Assembly (NCBI GenBank): GCA_963742725.1
Contig: CAVUMX010000004.1
Location: 310,001 to 374,000, forward strand
Reading direction: 5' to 3'
DNA from: CAVVAL01 sp963742725
Lineage (GTDB): Bacteria > Actinomycetota > Actinomycetes > Mycobacteriales > Cryptosporangiaceae
DNA: 64,000 nucleotides
Position numbers and translations under genes: made by a program. Under the pieces are notes generated by a model. The model did not search any database. It had not been told where the DNA came from and saw only the letters and a program-made list of their open reading frames with translations. This document shows, piece after piece, positions 18,661 to 26,966 of the stretch; position 1 is the stretch's first letter, and every line of letters begins with the position of its first letter.

Positions 18661-21600
18661 CGCCCACCGCGGTCAGCTCGTTGTACTCGCGGGCGTCGAA
18701 CGTCTGGAAGATCGTCAGCGCCTCGTCCAGGGACGCGGCGGCGGCGGTCGCGTCGCCCCGGGCGGCGTGCAGGGTGGACAGGTCGCGCAGCGTGCGGGCC
18801 GTGAACAGCGGCACATCCAGTTCCTGCCACAGGTCGAGCGCGCGGCGGAGGTCGTCGTCCGCTTCGTCGAGGGCACCGTCGGCCAGGTGCAGTTCGCCGA
18901 GCGTCCGGAGCATCAGGGCTTCGCCGTAGCGGTCTCCGAGTTGGACGCAGGTCGCCAGGCTGGCCTGCAGCGGCCCGAACGCTTCCGAGCCGCGGCCCTG
19001 CCGGATCCGGACCTTGGCCAGGGACTGCCGGGCGTACGCGCCGTGCAGCAGGTCGTCGACCTCGTCGAACACGGCGATGGCCTGCTCGGACAGCTCTGCG
19101 GCGTACGCGAGGCGCCCCTCGGCGCGGTGGACCAGGCCGATGCCGCGCAGGGTCAGGCCCTCGCCGCGCCGGCTGCCGGTGGCCTGGTACGCGGCGAGCG
19201 CGTCGTCGAACGCGGCCAGCGCCTCGGGGAACCGTCCCTGCTCGCGGTGGATCGTGCCCAGCCCGTAGGCCGCGTAGGCGACGCCGTGCTCGTCGCCGAG
19301 GTCGCTGAACGCCGTCCGGGCCTGGCCGAGGTACCGGGCGGACTCGGCGAAGTGCCCCTGCTCCCGGCTGACGGTGCTGAGCGTGGCGAGCACCGTGGCC
19401 TCGCCGTGCGCGTCCTTGACCTCGCGGAACGCGGTGAGCGCGTCGTGCAGGTAGCGGTGGGCGTCGGTGAAGCGGTCCTGCTCGTACCGGAGCTGCCCGA
19501 GACCGGCCAGGAGCATCGCCTCGCCGCGCCGGTTGCCGGCCCGTCGGGCGGCGGTGAGGCCGGCGTCGTGGGTACGCCACCACTCGTCGAACTGGTTACG
19601 CACCGCGACCGGCGACGCGACGAGCGCTGCCGCCAGTTCGCAGGCGATCGAGTCGAGGTCCAGGGCGCTGGCGCGCTCGACGGCGGTGACGAGGTTCTGC
19701 TGCTCGGCCTCGAACCAGGCGCCGGAGTCGGCGAGGAGTTCGTCCGCGAGGAACGGGTCGACGGGCAGCTCGGCGGCGCAGTCGCCGCGCAGCCGCAGGA
19801 CGCCGCTCGGCGCCTTCGCCGCCGCCTGGTTGACCAGCCACAGCCAGTTGCCGAGCAGGCGGGTCAGCGCGGCGGCGCGGTCCTCGGCCGTCTCCTCGGC
19901 CTCGGCGCACTCCCGCGCGTACACCCGGAGGAGGTCGTGGAGGCGGTACCTGACCTGGCCCGACACGTCGACGCCGGCCGGGTCGAGCAGCCGCGCGTCG
20001 ACCAGCCGTTCGACGACCTGTTCGGCGTCGGGCACCGGCAGGTCGAGCAGCGGCGCGGCGATCCACGGGGCGAAGTCGGGGGCGCCGAGCAGGCCGAGCC
20101 GCCGGAACGCCGACCGTTCGACGTCGCCGAGGTCGGCGTAGCTCAGCGCGAGGCTGGCGCGGACCTCCAGATCGCCGACGGACAGCTCGTCGAGCCGGCG
20201 CCGCTCGTCGGACAGCCGCCGGGCGAAGTGCGCGACCGGCCAGTGCGCCCGCGCCGCGAGCCGGGCGCCGGCGGTGCGGACCGCCAGCGGAAGCTGGCCA
20301 CAGAGGGTCACGGTCTCGCGGGCGGCGGCCGGGTCGGAGGCGACGCGGTCCTCGCCGGCGACCCGGCCCAGGAGCAGCAGCGCCTCGTCCGCCGGGAGAA
20401 CGTCGAGGTCGAGCAGCGTCGCGCCGGCCAGCGCCGCCAGCCGGACCCGGCTGGTCACCAGCACCGCGCATCCCGCGCCGCCGGGCAGCAGCGGACGGAC
20501 CTGGTCGGCGTTGACGGCGTCGTCGAGCACGACCAGCACCCGCCGGCCGCGCAGCTGGCTGCGGTACAGCGCGGACCGCTCCTCGACGGACTCGGGGAGG
20601 TCGGCGCTGTTGACGCCGAGTGCCCGCAGGAACCGGGCCAGGACCTCGCCCGGCGTGACCGGCGCGCCGGCGCCCCGGAGCATCGCGTAGAGCTGGCCGT
20701 CGGGGAAGGACGGCAGGAGCTGCTGGGCGACGTGGACGGCGAGCGCCGTCTTGCCGGTGCCGGCCTTCCCGGACACCGCGCAGACGGGCATGGCGTCGCT
20801 CGTGTCGCCGAGGACCTCGCGGACCTGGGCGACCTGCGCCGCGCGCCCGACGAAGTCCGCCGTGGCAGGGGGGAGCTGGGACGGCGTCTGCGGGGCCTCC
20901 TCCACAGGGGCGGAGCGCCGGGGGAGTTCCAGATCGCCCTGGAGGATCGCGTCGTGCAGGGACTGGAGTTCCTGGCCGGGCTCGATGCCCAGTTCGTCGA
21001 TGAGCGCGGCGCGGCCCTCGCGGTAGGTGCTGAGCGCGTCGGCCTGGCGTCCGGTCCGGTAGAGCGCCAGCATCAGCTGCCCGCGCAGCCGTTCCCGCAG
21101 CGGATGGGCATGGACGAGTTCGGCCAGCTCAGCGACCGTGCCAGGCGTCAGTTCCAGGGCCAGCTCGCTCGCGACGCGTTCTTCCGTCACGACCAGGCGC
21201 AGCTCGTCCAGCCGGACGGCCGCCGCACGGATGAACGCCTCGCCCAGCCCTTCCAGCGCCGGGCCCCGCCACAGCGCCAGCGCCGTGCCGAGGCGTTCGA
21301 CGGCTTCCTCGTGACGGCCGTCCGCCGCGGCCGCGCGGCCGGCCGCCGCCAGCTCGTGGAACCGGCCGAGGTCGACCAGGCGGGGCTCGACGTCGATCGC
21401 GTAGCCGGGCGGACGGGTGGCGATCAGGTCCTGACCGCCGATCGCCGCCAGGGTCCGCCGCAGGGACGACACATACGTCTGGACGAGCGCGACCGCCGTA
21501 CTCGGCGGCTGCTCGCCCCAGATGCCGTCGACGAGCCGCTCGATGGCGACCGTCCGTCCGGGCTCCAGGAGCAGCGCGGCGAGGAGGGTGCGTGGCTTCG

Positions 21601-21667
21601 GCCCGGCGAGACCGATGCGCTGACCGTCGTGCAGCACCTCGACCGGCCCCAGGATCCGGAACTCCAT
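18602..21667 (-). CDS. SARP/AfsR-like transcriptional regulator (OmpR-type DNA-binding, BTAD, NB-ARC, TPR)
   Basis: Encodes 1,021 aa. Residues 1-95 form the winged-helix DNA-binding domain (MEFRILGPVEV; LVDGIWGEQPPSTAVALVQT), and about 100-250 form the bacterial transcriptional activator domain. The NB-ARC ATPase begins near 290 with P-loop SGKAGTGKTALA and a Walker B-like VLVVLDD. Residues about 690-1000 contain TPR-like repeats (GEAMLLAGLGQLRYEQDRFT and several similar). This is the architecture of AfsR, a pleiotropic activator of secondary metabolism and development. No biosynthetic cluster is adjacent, so the target is unknown; the overlapping HipA/DUF3037 genes are the most likely co-transcribed partners. 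The start follows GGAGGG and is divergent from the CHRD gene. Confidence 0.9.
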   Translation of the reverse strand: MEFRILGPVEVLHDGQRIGLAGPKPRTLLAALLLEPGRTVAIERLVDGIWGEQPPSTAVALVQTYVSSLRRTLAAIGGQDLIATRPPGYAIDVEPRLVDLGRFHELAAAGRAAAADGRHEEAVERLGTALALWRGPALEGLGEAFIRAAAVRLDELRLVVTEERVASELALELTPGTVAELAELVHAHPLRERLRGQLMLALYRTGRQADALSTYREGRAALIDELGIEPGQELQSLHDAILQGDLELPRRSAPVEEAPQTPSQLPPATADFVGRAAQVAQVREVLGDTSDAMPVCAVSGKAGTGKTALAVHVAQQLLPSFPDGQLYAMLRGAGAPVTPGEVLARFLRALGVNSADLPESVEERSALYRSQLRGRRVLVVLDDAVNADQVRPLLPGGAGCAVLVTSRVRLAALAGATLLDLDVLPADEALLLLGRVAGEDRVASDPAAARETVTLCGQLPLAVRTAGARLAARAHWPVAHFARRLSDERRRLDELSVGDLEVRASLALSYADLGDVERSAFRRLGLLGAPDFAPWIAAPLLDLPVPDAEQVVERLVDARLLDPAGVDVSGQVRYRLHDLLRVYARECAEAEETAEDRAAALTRLLGNWLWLVNQAAAKAPSGVLRLRGDCAAELPVDPFLADELLADSGAWFEAEQQNLVTAVERASALDLDSIACELAAALVASPVAVRNQFDEWWRTHDAGLTAARRAGNRRGEAMLLAGLGQLRYEQDRFTDAHRYLHDALTAFREVKDAHGEATVLATLSTVSREQGHFAESARYLGQARTAFSDLGDEHGVAYAAYGLGTIHREQGRFPEALAAFDDALAAYQATGSRRGEGLTLRGIGLVHRAEGRLAYAAELSEQAIAVFDEVDDLLHGAYARQSLAKVRIRQGRGSEAFGPLQASLATCVQLGDRYGEALMLRTLGELHLADGALDEADDDLRRALDLWQELDVPLFTARTLRDLSTLHAARGDATAAAASLDEALTIFQTFDAREYNELTAVGDDGERAQIRDNHPVRNPAP

Positions 21668-21797
21668 TCACCCTCCGAACCTGTGACGGTCACCGAACCG
21701 AATGTTATATCCCCGGTGCCCGCCCGGGTTGAACCGCTTTCACGCGCCAGCCGTTCCCCTGACTACGAGGGGGCTCGTCGAACGAAGGACTACAGCG

Positions 21798-22949
21798 GTG
21801 AAGATGACCAACCCTTGGCAGCGCATGCCGCGGCGTGCACGGATCGGCACCGCGGTCGGCGTGCCGGTGCTCGGCCTCGCGGTGGCCGCGGCGCTGGTGG
21901 TCACGATGACCGGCGGCTGGCCACTCGACCGGGGGACGCAGAACACGGCGTCCGCGGGCCAGGACCGGGACGTTCCCGGCAGCGGCACGGCCGAACCGCA
22001 TCCGGACAGCGCGCCGCCGGTGCCGCCGCCGTCCATCTCGCCGTCGCCGAGCCTGTCTCCGAGCCCGTCCGCTTCGCCCAGCCCGGAGCGACACGTCGAG
22101 CACCCGAACCCGGCGCCGGCGGTCGTCGTCCCCGAGAACACGCCCCGGCCCGACCCGAACGGCGCGGCGGTGTACCTGGAGGCGCGGCTCGACGGCCGTA
22201 GCGAGGTGCCCGTCGCGGGCGGCCCCGCCGTGGGTGACAAAAACGGGCACGCCCGCGCCTGGCTGCGGGTATCCGGCAACCAGGTGTGCTTCTCCCTCGC
22301 CTGGCGCAAGCTGGCGACGGTGACGAACGCGCACATCCACGCCGGTGCCCGGGGTGCGAACGGTGCGCCGCAGGTCACGTTCTTCGGCGCGCTGCCGGCC
22401 AGCCTCCAGACGGCCGTGGGCTGCGTCCTGGTGGACGACACCGCCAAGCTCGGCGGGGTCCTTGCCAACCCGGACGGGCACTACGTCAACCTGCACAGCG
22501 CCGACGCGCCCGGTGGCGCCGTCCGCGGCCAGCTGCGGCGCCTGGACCACGCCGTCGACCTGCTCGAACCCGTCCGCGGACCGCTCGTGGCTCTTGCCCG
22601 TGGCGAGGTCGAGGTGCCGGCGGCCGGTGACTTCGACGGCGCCGCCACCGGATTCGTCCGGCCGCGCGGCAACGAGATCCGCTACGGGATCACCTGGAAC
22701 GGCACCGGCGCCCCGACCAACGCGCACCTGCACGCCGGCCGTCTCGGCGTTGCCGGGCCCGTGTCCGTCGGATTCTTCGACGCTCCCGCCGGGCTGCCCG
22801 CGTCGCTGTTCGCGGTCGCCGGTGGTGTCCAGGCCGATCCGCGACTCGCCGCGCGGATCAACCAGGACCCGGCCGGGTACTACCTCAACCTCCACACCGC
22901 TCAGTTCGCGAAGGGCGCCGTCCGAGGCCAGCTCTTCCGCGCCGGCTGA
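21798..22949 (+). CDS. Membrane-anchored protein with two CHRD domains
   Basis: Encodes 383 aa. An N-terminal membrane anchor (about residues 14-35) is followed by a Pro/Ser-rich linker (about 70-105) that would span the cell wall. Two CHRD domains follow: first about 120-255 (TNAHIHAGARG, YVNLHSADAPGGAVRGQL) and second about 262-383 (TNAHLHAGRLG, YYLNLHTAQFAKGAVRGQL). The paired NAHxHAG and xNLHxxxxxxGAVRGQL motifs are characteristic. CHRD proteins are extracellular with no agreed bacterial function. GTG 21798 is preferred because GAAGGA lies 8 nt before it; ATG 21804 is close behind. The gene is divergent from the SARP regulator across a 130-bp gap. Confidence 0.82.
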   Translation: MKMTNPWQRMPRRARIGTAVGVPVLGLAVAAALVVTMTGGWPLDRGTQNTASAGQDRDVPGSGTAEPHPDSAPPVPPPSISPSPSLSPSPSASPSPERHVEHPNPAPAVVVPENTPRPDPNGAAVYLEARLDGRSEVPVAGGPAVGDKNGHARAWLRVSGNQVCFSLAWRKLATVTNAHIHAGARGANGAPQVTFFGALPASLQTAVGCVLVDDTAKLGGVLANPDGHYVNLHSADAPGGAVRGQLRRLDHAVDLLEPVRGPLVALARGEVEVPAAGDFDGAATGFVRPRGNEIRYGITWNGTGAPTNAHLHAGRLGVAGPVSVGFFDAPAGLPASLFAVAGGVQADPRLAARINQDPAGYYLNLHTAQFAKGAVRGQLFRAG

Positions 22950-23044
22950 AAAATATCTGGCCGGGATGTCGAGACCGGCGCGGCGGCTCCGTCCCAGGGG
23001 CAGATGCGGCCATCGTGGCCGCACCAGCGCACCGGAGGACAGCA

Positions 23045-23614
23045 ATGCGAAAGCTCATCGTCCAGCAGTGGGTCACCGTCGACAACATCGCCGCGGAGGA
23101 GGACGGCGGGCTCAGCTTCGTCTCAGGGGAGCCGTTCGACGACGAGGTCACCACCAATCCCTTCCAGAACAGCATGATGAGCTTCATCGATTCGGTCGAC
23201 ACGCTGATTCTCGGCGCGAATACCTACGCCCAGTCCAAGGACTACTGGCCGCACGCCGAGGATCAGGGCGAGTGGGGCAGGAAGCTCAACAACCTCACCA
23301 AGTTCGTCGCCTCGTCGACGCTGGAGGACGCCCCCTGGGGCGACTTCCCCGCCGCGACCGTGACGCGCGACCCGGTCGCCACCATCCGGGAGCTCAAGGA
23401 CCAGAACGGCAAGGACCTCTGGCTGTGGGGGAGCTTGAAGCTCATGCGCTCCCTGCTGGACGCCGGCGTGGTCGACGAGGTCCGGATGCTGGTCTGCCCG
23501 GTGTCGCGCGGCAAGGGAACGCGCGTTTTCGAGGATCGGCACGACCTGAAGGTGGTCGAGGCCACCGCGTTCGACAACGGCCTGGCACTTCTGCGCTACG
23601 AGATCAAGAAGTAG
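23045..23614 (+). CDS. RibD C-terminal/DHFR-like reductase family protein
   Basis: Encodes 189 aa. It starts MRKLIVQQWVTVDN, the typical first strand of the RibD C-terminal (dihydrofolate reductase-like) fold. It also shows LILGANTYAQSKDYWP (about residue 57), a nucleotide-binding LWLWGSLKLMRSLLDAGVVD (about 120) and a final strand ALLRYEIKK. Such small actinobacterial proteins probably bind NADPH, but the substrate is unknown and essential DHFR activity should not be assumed. ATG 23045 follows GGAGGAC; the frame continues upstream without another good ribosome site. The gene is convergent with the next small gene, leaving 28 bp between stops. Confidence 0.83.
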   Translation: MRKLIVQQWVTVDNIAAEEDGGLSFVSGEPFDDEVTTNPFQNSMMSFIDSVDTLILGANTYAQSKDYWPHAEDQGEWGRKLNNLTKFVASSTLEDAPWGDFPAATVTRDPVATIRELKDQNGKDLWLWGSLKLMRSLLDAGVVDEVRMLVCPVSRGKGTRVFEDRHDLKVVEATAFDNGLALLRYEIKK

Positions 23615-23642
23615 GCCGTACGTCCTTCGAGCCGGGCGCTGG

Positions 23643-23855
23643 TTACTCGTCGTAGATGCGCCCGGCGCGGGCGAGCACCACGCGTGACCAGCGAACATCG
23701 GCGCACGGCCACGGCTTGAGACACCAGCCGCAGAAGTTGTTGACCAGAATGCCCACCGGACGGTGCAGGTCGAGAAGCCGCCGAGCCGTAAGTACGCGGT
23801 CGCGGTTGGGCTCGGTACCGCCGACGACGTATTCAGCCGGCACCTCGGCGTCCAC
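23643..23855 (-). CDS. Small Cys/Trp-rich protein of unknown function
   Basis: Encodes 70 aa from a GTG at 23855, chosen because AAGAAGGG lies 8 nt before it; the frame is open further upstream without a better site. The core reads RRLLDLHRPVGILVNNFCGW followed by CLKPWPCADVRW, giving a CGWC-x4-C pattern that could bind a metal or form a disulfide. I know of similar small actinobacterial proteins only as hypotheticals. It is encoded divergently from the GntR regulator, across a region with two matching palindromes, so joint regulation with the GntR-phosphoesterase-NUDIX run is plausible. Confidence 0.6.
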   Translation of the reverse strand: MDAEVPAEYVVGGTEPNRDRVLTARRLLDLHRPVGILVNNFCGWCLKPWPCADVRWSRVVLARAGRIYDE

Positions 23856-24020
23856 TGTGTCGCCCTTCTTGGCGGTTCTGCGGCCAGCGTATGACGTGCC
23901 CGGTTGCTCGGCGAGGACATGGCCAGCGCCCAGGCGAGGGCAACGCCGGCCATGTCCTCCCCTTCGCCCGTCTCCGGCGGTCATCCGCCAGAAACGGGGA
24001 GCATGTAGGGCAGGTCCTTA

Positions 24021-24076
24021 AGTCCTTAAGAGGACTTTAGCCCAAGGCCATCGCTAATCCAGTCCTCTTAAGGACT
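24021..24076. promoter_or_regulatory. Two 16-bp mirror-orientated operator-like sites in front of the GntR gene
   Basis: The sequence agtccttaagaggact (24021-24036) is the exact reverse complement of agtcctcttaaggact (24061-24076), and each is itself nearly palindromic around cttaag. A further partial copy (gtccttaa) begins at 24014. The sites lie between the small leftward gene and the rightward GntR gene, where autoregulation by a GntR/HutC-type repressor would be expected. The spacing between centres is 40 bp, about four helical turns. Confidence 0.65.
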
Positions 24077-24141
24077 CAGCTCGCGTGCAGGCCAGTTCGT
24101 TTGTCGTACGGTGATCAGGAGGTCCTGTCCTCACGAGGAGA

Positions 24142-24165
24142 ATGGACCTGACCAGCGAGAACTGA
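24142..24165 (+). other. Seven-residue upstream mini-ORF before the GntR gene
   Basis: ATG 24142 with a strong GAGGAG 3 nt upstream opens MDLTSEN and stops at TGA 24163-24165, in the same frame as and 9 nt before the GntR start. It may be a short leader coupling translation of the regulator, or simply a decayed earlier start. Confidence 0.35.
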
Positions 24166-24174
24166 AGGACGGCG

Positions 24175-24960
24175 ATGGTCAGCGACCTAGGGGCAAAGGC
24201 TCCCAAGTACCACCAGATCGCGAATGAGCTGCGCCGGCAGATCCAGGCTGGCGAACTCGCTCCGGGTGATCGCCTACCTGCGGAAACAGCTCTGGCTGAG
24301 CGCTTCAGGGTGTCCATGCCCACGATCCGGCAGTCGATCGCGGTGCTACGTGCCGAGGGTGCGGTGGAGTCGGTACACGGCGTCGGCACCTTCGTCCGAG
24401 AAAGCCGTCGACTGCAACGGCGATCCAGGGAGCGGTACGGCCGAGCCCGAACCGACAAGAAGCTCCTGACCGCGCATCTGCGCCACGAGATTGTGTTCGC
24501 CGGCCGCGCCGCGGTTCCTCCGCACATCGCCGAGGTCATGCATGTCGAGCCGGGCGCAGAGGTTGTGGCTCGTCGCCGGCATCTCTACGACAAGGACACC
24601 GACAAGGCTGAGGAGATCGGCGCGAGCTACATACCGGTCGACATCGCAGGCGGCACGTATCTGGAACGGCCCGCTGTCGTGCCGAAAGCGCTGTTCCTGT
24701 GCATCGAGGATCTAAGCGGTAAGCGCTACACCTCAGCGCGCGACCATTGGGTAGCTCGGATGCCCACGCCCGAAGAATCCTCGGTGCTGCACCTGTCAAT
24801 GGGCGCTGCCGTAGTCCACGTCGTTCACGTTGCGTACGCCGCAGACGGTGCGGTACTTGAGGTATCCGAGTCGTCGTGGCCAGCTGACCGAATCGTCGTC
24901 ATAGACGAATACGACATCGAACCGGGGGCGGCCCCACCGGACGCTCCGTCAGACATCTAG
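24175..24960 (+). CDS. GntR family transcriptional regulator (HutC/UTRA type)
   Basis: Encodes 261 aa. Residues 8-75 form the GntR winged helix (KYHQIANELRRQIQAGELAP, LPAETALAERFRVSMPTIRQ), followed by a short linker. A UTRA ligand-binding domain (about 105-250) contains the conserved ends RRRHLYDKDTDKAEEIGASY and VHVAYAADGAVLEVSESSWP. Such regulators sense small effectors, often sugars or nucleotides, and usually repress. ATG 24175 follows GAAGGACGG. It heads a rightward run with the 2'-5' RNA ligase-like gene (14-bp gap) and the NUDIX gene. The two 16-bp palindromes upstream are the natural candidates for its binding sites. Confidence 0.9.
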   Translation: MVSDLGAKAPKYHQIANELRRQIQAGELAPGDRLPAETALAERFRVSMPTIRQSIAVLRAEGAVESVHGVGTFVRESRRLQRRSRERYGRARTDKKLLTAHLRHEIVFAGRAAVPPHIAEVMHVEPGAEVVARRRHLYDKDTDKAEEIGASYIPVDIAGGTYLERPAVVPKALFLCIEDLSGKRYTSARDHWVARMPTPEESSVLHLSMGAAVVHVVHVAYAADGAVLEVSESSWPADRIVVIDEYDIEPGAAPPDAPSDI

Positions 24961-24974
24961 GCGAGGAGGCCAAC

Positions 24975-25631
24975 GTGTCCTTCGCGGATCTTGAGCCTGG
25001 CGTTCACACGACTGCTGTCCGGGACCATTGGTGGTGGCGGCCTGGGTGGCGCGAAGGCAGGTACTTCTACGCCTGCCACCTTCCTCTGGGACACGAATCT
25101 GAACTTCTGGGCCTTGTTCGGGACTACAGGGAGGCGCTGTCAGATCAGCCGGGCCTCGACCTCATCCCTGATAAGTGGTTGCACCTCACTGTGCAGGGGA
25201 TCGGATTCACCGACGAGATCGGCGATGGCGAGCTGCGCGCCATCATGACCGACGTACGACGCCGGCTTGGCGAGCTGGAGCCTGTCTCGCTGACCGTGGC
25301 GAGCGCCGTTGTCTCCGATGAGGCGATCGTTCTGCCGGTCGATCCGTCGTCTGGGGTGGCGGCTCTCAAGGAGACTGTCCACGTCGCCGTCGAACGCGTT
25401 CTCGGCGATCGCCTCGGCAGCACCGGCCGGCCGTACAGGCCGCACGTGAGCATCGCCTATGTCAACGTGGACGGTCCGGCGCAGCCGTACGTGGAGGCCG
25501 TCGAGTCCGTGCCTGCTCGGCCTACCACGCTCACGATCCGCAGCGTCCCGCTCTTGTCGATGCATCGGGACCACCGGATGTACGAATGGGACATCGTCGG
25601 CGTCGCCGCGCTGGGCGCGGACACACGATGA
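24975..25631 (+). CDS. 2'-5' RNA ligase/cyclic phosphodiesterase superfamily (2H) protein
   Basis: Encodes 218 aa with the two signature H-x-[T/S]-x motifs: HLTVQG (about residue 74) and HVSIAY (about 157). These mark the 2H phosphoesterase fold, which acts on 2',3'-cyclic or 2'-5' phosphodiester bonds in RNA or nucleotides; the substrate is not evident. The N-terminus is Trp-rich (DHWWWRPGWREGRYFY). GTG 24975 is supported by GAGGAGG 5 nt upstream. The gene lies between the GntR regulator and a NUDIX gene, a combination suggesting metabolism or clearance of a nucleotide-like compound, but this is inference. Confidence 0.8.
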   Translation: MSFADLEPGVHTTAVRDHWWWRPGWREGRYFYACHLPLGHESELLGLVRDYREALSDQPGLDLIPDKWLHLTVQGIGFTDEIGDGELRAIMTDVRRRLGELEPVSLTVASAVVSDEAIVLPVDPSSGVAALKETVHVAVERVLGDRLGSTGRPYRPHVSIAYVNVDGPAQPYVEAVESVPARPTTLTIRSVPLLSMHRDHRMYEWDIVGVAALGADTR

Positions 25632-25653
25632 CCTATCGGCCGCACCTGTTCCG

Positions 25654-26067
25654 GTGTCGGTCAAGGGAGTCGTGATCAGGGACGATCGGGTGCTACTACT
25701 CCGCAACGAACGCGACGAGTGAGAACTGCCCGGTGGGAAACTGGAGCTCGGGGAGGAACCGGCGGACCGCGTCGCACGCGAGATCGCGGAAGAGGTCGGC
25801 TGGCAGGTGACGACCGGTCCGCTGCTCGACGTGTGGCAGTACCACGTCCGCGATGGCGTCGACGTCCTGATCGTCACGTACGGCTGCTTCGCCGACGTCG
25901 TCGCCGACCCGGTGGTCAGCGACGAACACAAGGAAGTCGGCCTGTTCGACGCGGCCGAAGTCGCCGCGCTGCGCATGCGCGACGGGTACAGGGCGTCTAT
26001 AGCCCGGTGGTACTCATTGTCCGAGCCAGCGGGCCCGGGGGCTGTGCGCGCACCTCGGCCGCGCTGA
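25654..26067 (+). pseudogene. NUDIX hydrolase with a premature TGA
   Basis: The frame SVKGVVIRDDRVLLLRNERD is followed by GAG TGA and then ELPGGKLELGEEPADRVARE and IAEEVGW. The second part carries a complete Nudix box (G-x5-E-x7-REIAEEVGW). In NUDIX proteins the residue before ELPGG is normally Trp (TGG), so a single G-to-A change to TGA at 25720-25722 explains the break. The GTG at 25654 is the best start, 22 nt after the phosphoesterase stop, though with a poor ribosome site. Without the change the product would be a ~137-aa pyrophosphohydrolase acting on a nucleoside diphosphate-linked substrate. It may be a real nonsense mutation or a sequence error. Confidence 0.75.
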
Positions 26068-26521
26068 GCTTCCCTCGCCGGCGAGGCGTCGTCCTCGCGC
26101 GGTCGTGACCGTGTTGCGTGTTGTGGCAATGCGATGTCGGTTTCGTTGACCGGTGATCCGGTGCGTGTGACCGTCCCCCCGTTGCGTGCGCAGCGTGCGT
26201 TCACGGAGCGGGGGAAGTGTGAGACGGGGTGTTGGCGTCGTCGCCACCGGGCGGGGCGAGTGGCGTTCCATCCCTACGCGCCCGACCTGCGAAGCGACGT
26301 CTACGGCCCGGACCACTTCGTGTCAACGCAGAGCACCTGCGAATGCCAGCGCCGCGAATCCCTTTTCGGCTACGCCGTCAGCTGACGAGCGTCCGTGACA
26401 GTGCCCACCACACCGCAATGCAGCACTCCGGAAGGAGGACCGAACAGGTAGCGGTCGTGTTGAGACAGCTCGCTGAACCCTGCCCGGACTCGGGCACACC
26501 ACATCCACGGAGGGAATGCAC
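26068..26521. other. Gap without a convincing gene
   Basis: About 450 bp. A short rightward frame (26134-26385) lacks a ribosome site and any recognisable motif. The last 100 bp should hold the promoter of the BP74-like gene. No clear hairpin or repeat was seen. Confidence 0.5.
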
Positions 26522-26917
26522 GTGAAGAAGCTCATGGGGGCGGTCGCCGCAGCAGTGCTGGGCGTCGCGATGATCGGATCACCGGCACAGGCGGAGCCGG
26601 TGCTGGACCCGGTGGTCGCCACGTTCGACGTCGTCGGCACCGAGACGTTCAAGGTCAAGTTCACCAAGCAGTCCGAGATCAAGCGGGCCTACCTGGTTCT
26701 CGAGGGCAAGGAGAACCCGCACCCGCTCGGCAGGATCGTCTACGGCGACCCCGAGGTCAACGTCGGCTACTCGTGGCACCTCGCGGACACCGTGTGGGCG
26801 GACATGTCGACGGAGGTCTGTGACGGGCTGCCGTCCGACGTGGAGAAGCACCAGATCACGTCGGACTACTTCTGCCCGTGGGGCGCGAAGCTGATCAGGC
26901 TGGAGCCCGCGCGCTGA
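26522..26917 (+). CDS. Secreted BP74-like small protein
   Basis: Encodes 131 aa. A Sec signal peptide (VKKLMGAVAAAVLGVAMIGS, cleavage after AQA) leaves a ~108-aa domain: ATFDVVGTETFKVKFTKQSE, a GRIVYGDPEVNVGYSWHLAD segment, MSTEVCDGLPSDVEKH and FCPWGAKLIRLEP. The order EVCD...CPW with two Cys and the GRI/WHL strand matches the BP74-related domain (named from a eukaryotic calmodulin-binding protein) found in secreted actinobacterial proteins; its bacterial function is unknown. GTG 26522 is chosen because CGGAGGG sits 7 nt before it, while the ATG at 26516 would leave 1 nt. It stands alone, convergent with the IclR gene. Confidence 0.72.
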   Translation: MKKLMGAVAAAVLGVAMIGSPAQAEPVLDPVVATFDVVGTETFKVKFTKQSEIKRAYLVLEGKENPHPLGRIVYGDPEVNVGYSWHLADTVWADMSTEVCDGLPSDVEKHQITSDYFCPWGAKLIRLEPAR

Positions 26918-26966
26918 TCACCGTCCGCCGGGTCGCGGCCGAACCTGGTCGTGGCCCGGCGCGGCG

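Noticed and set aside
18626..22201. Rightward ~1,190-codon open frame across the SARP regulator
   Set aside because: Antisense artefact; composition is Arg/Gly/Val-rich and it runs across the divergent promoter region and into the CHRD gene.
26134..26385. Short rightward frame of about 83 codons between the NUDIX and BP74-like genes
   Set aside because: No ribosome-binding site, odd composition and no family resemblance; listed as a gap instead.
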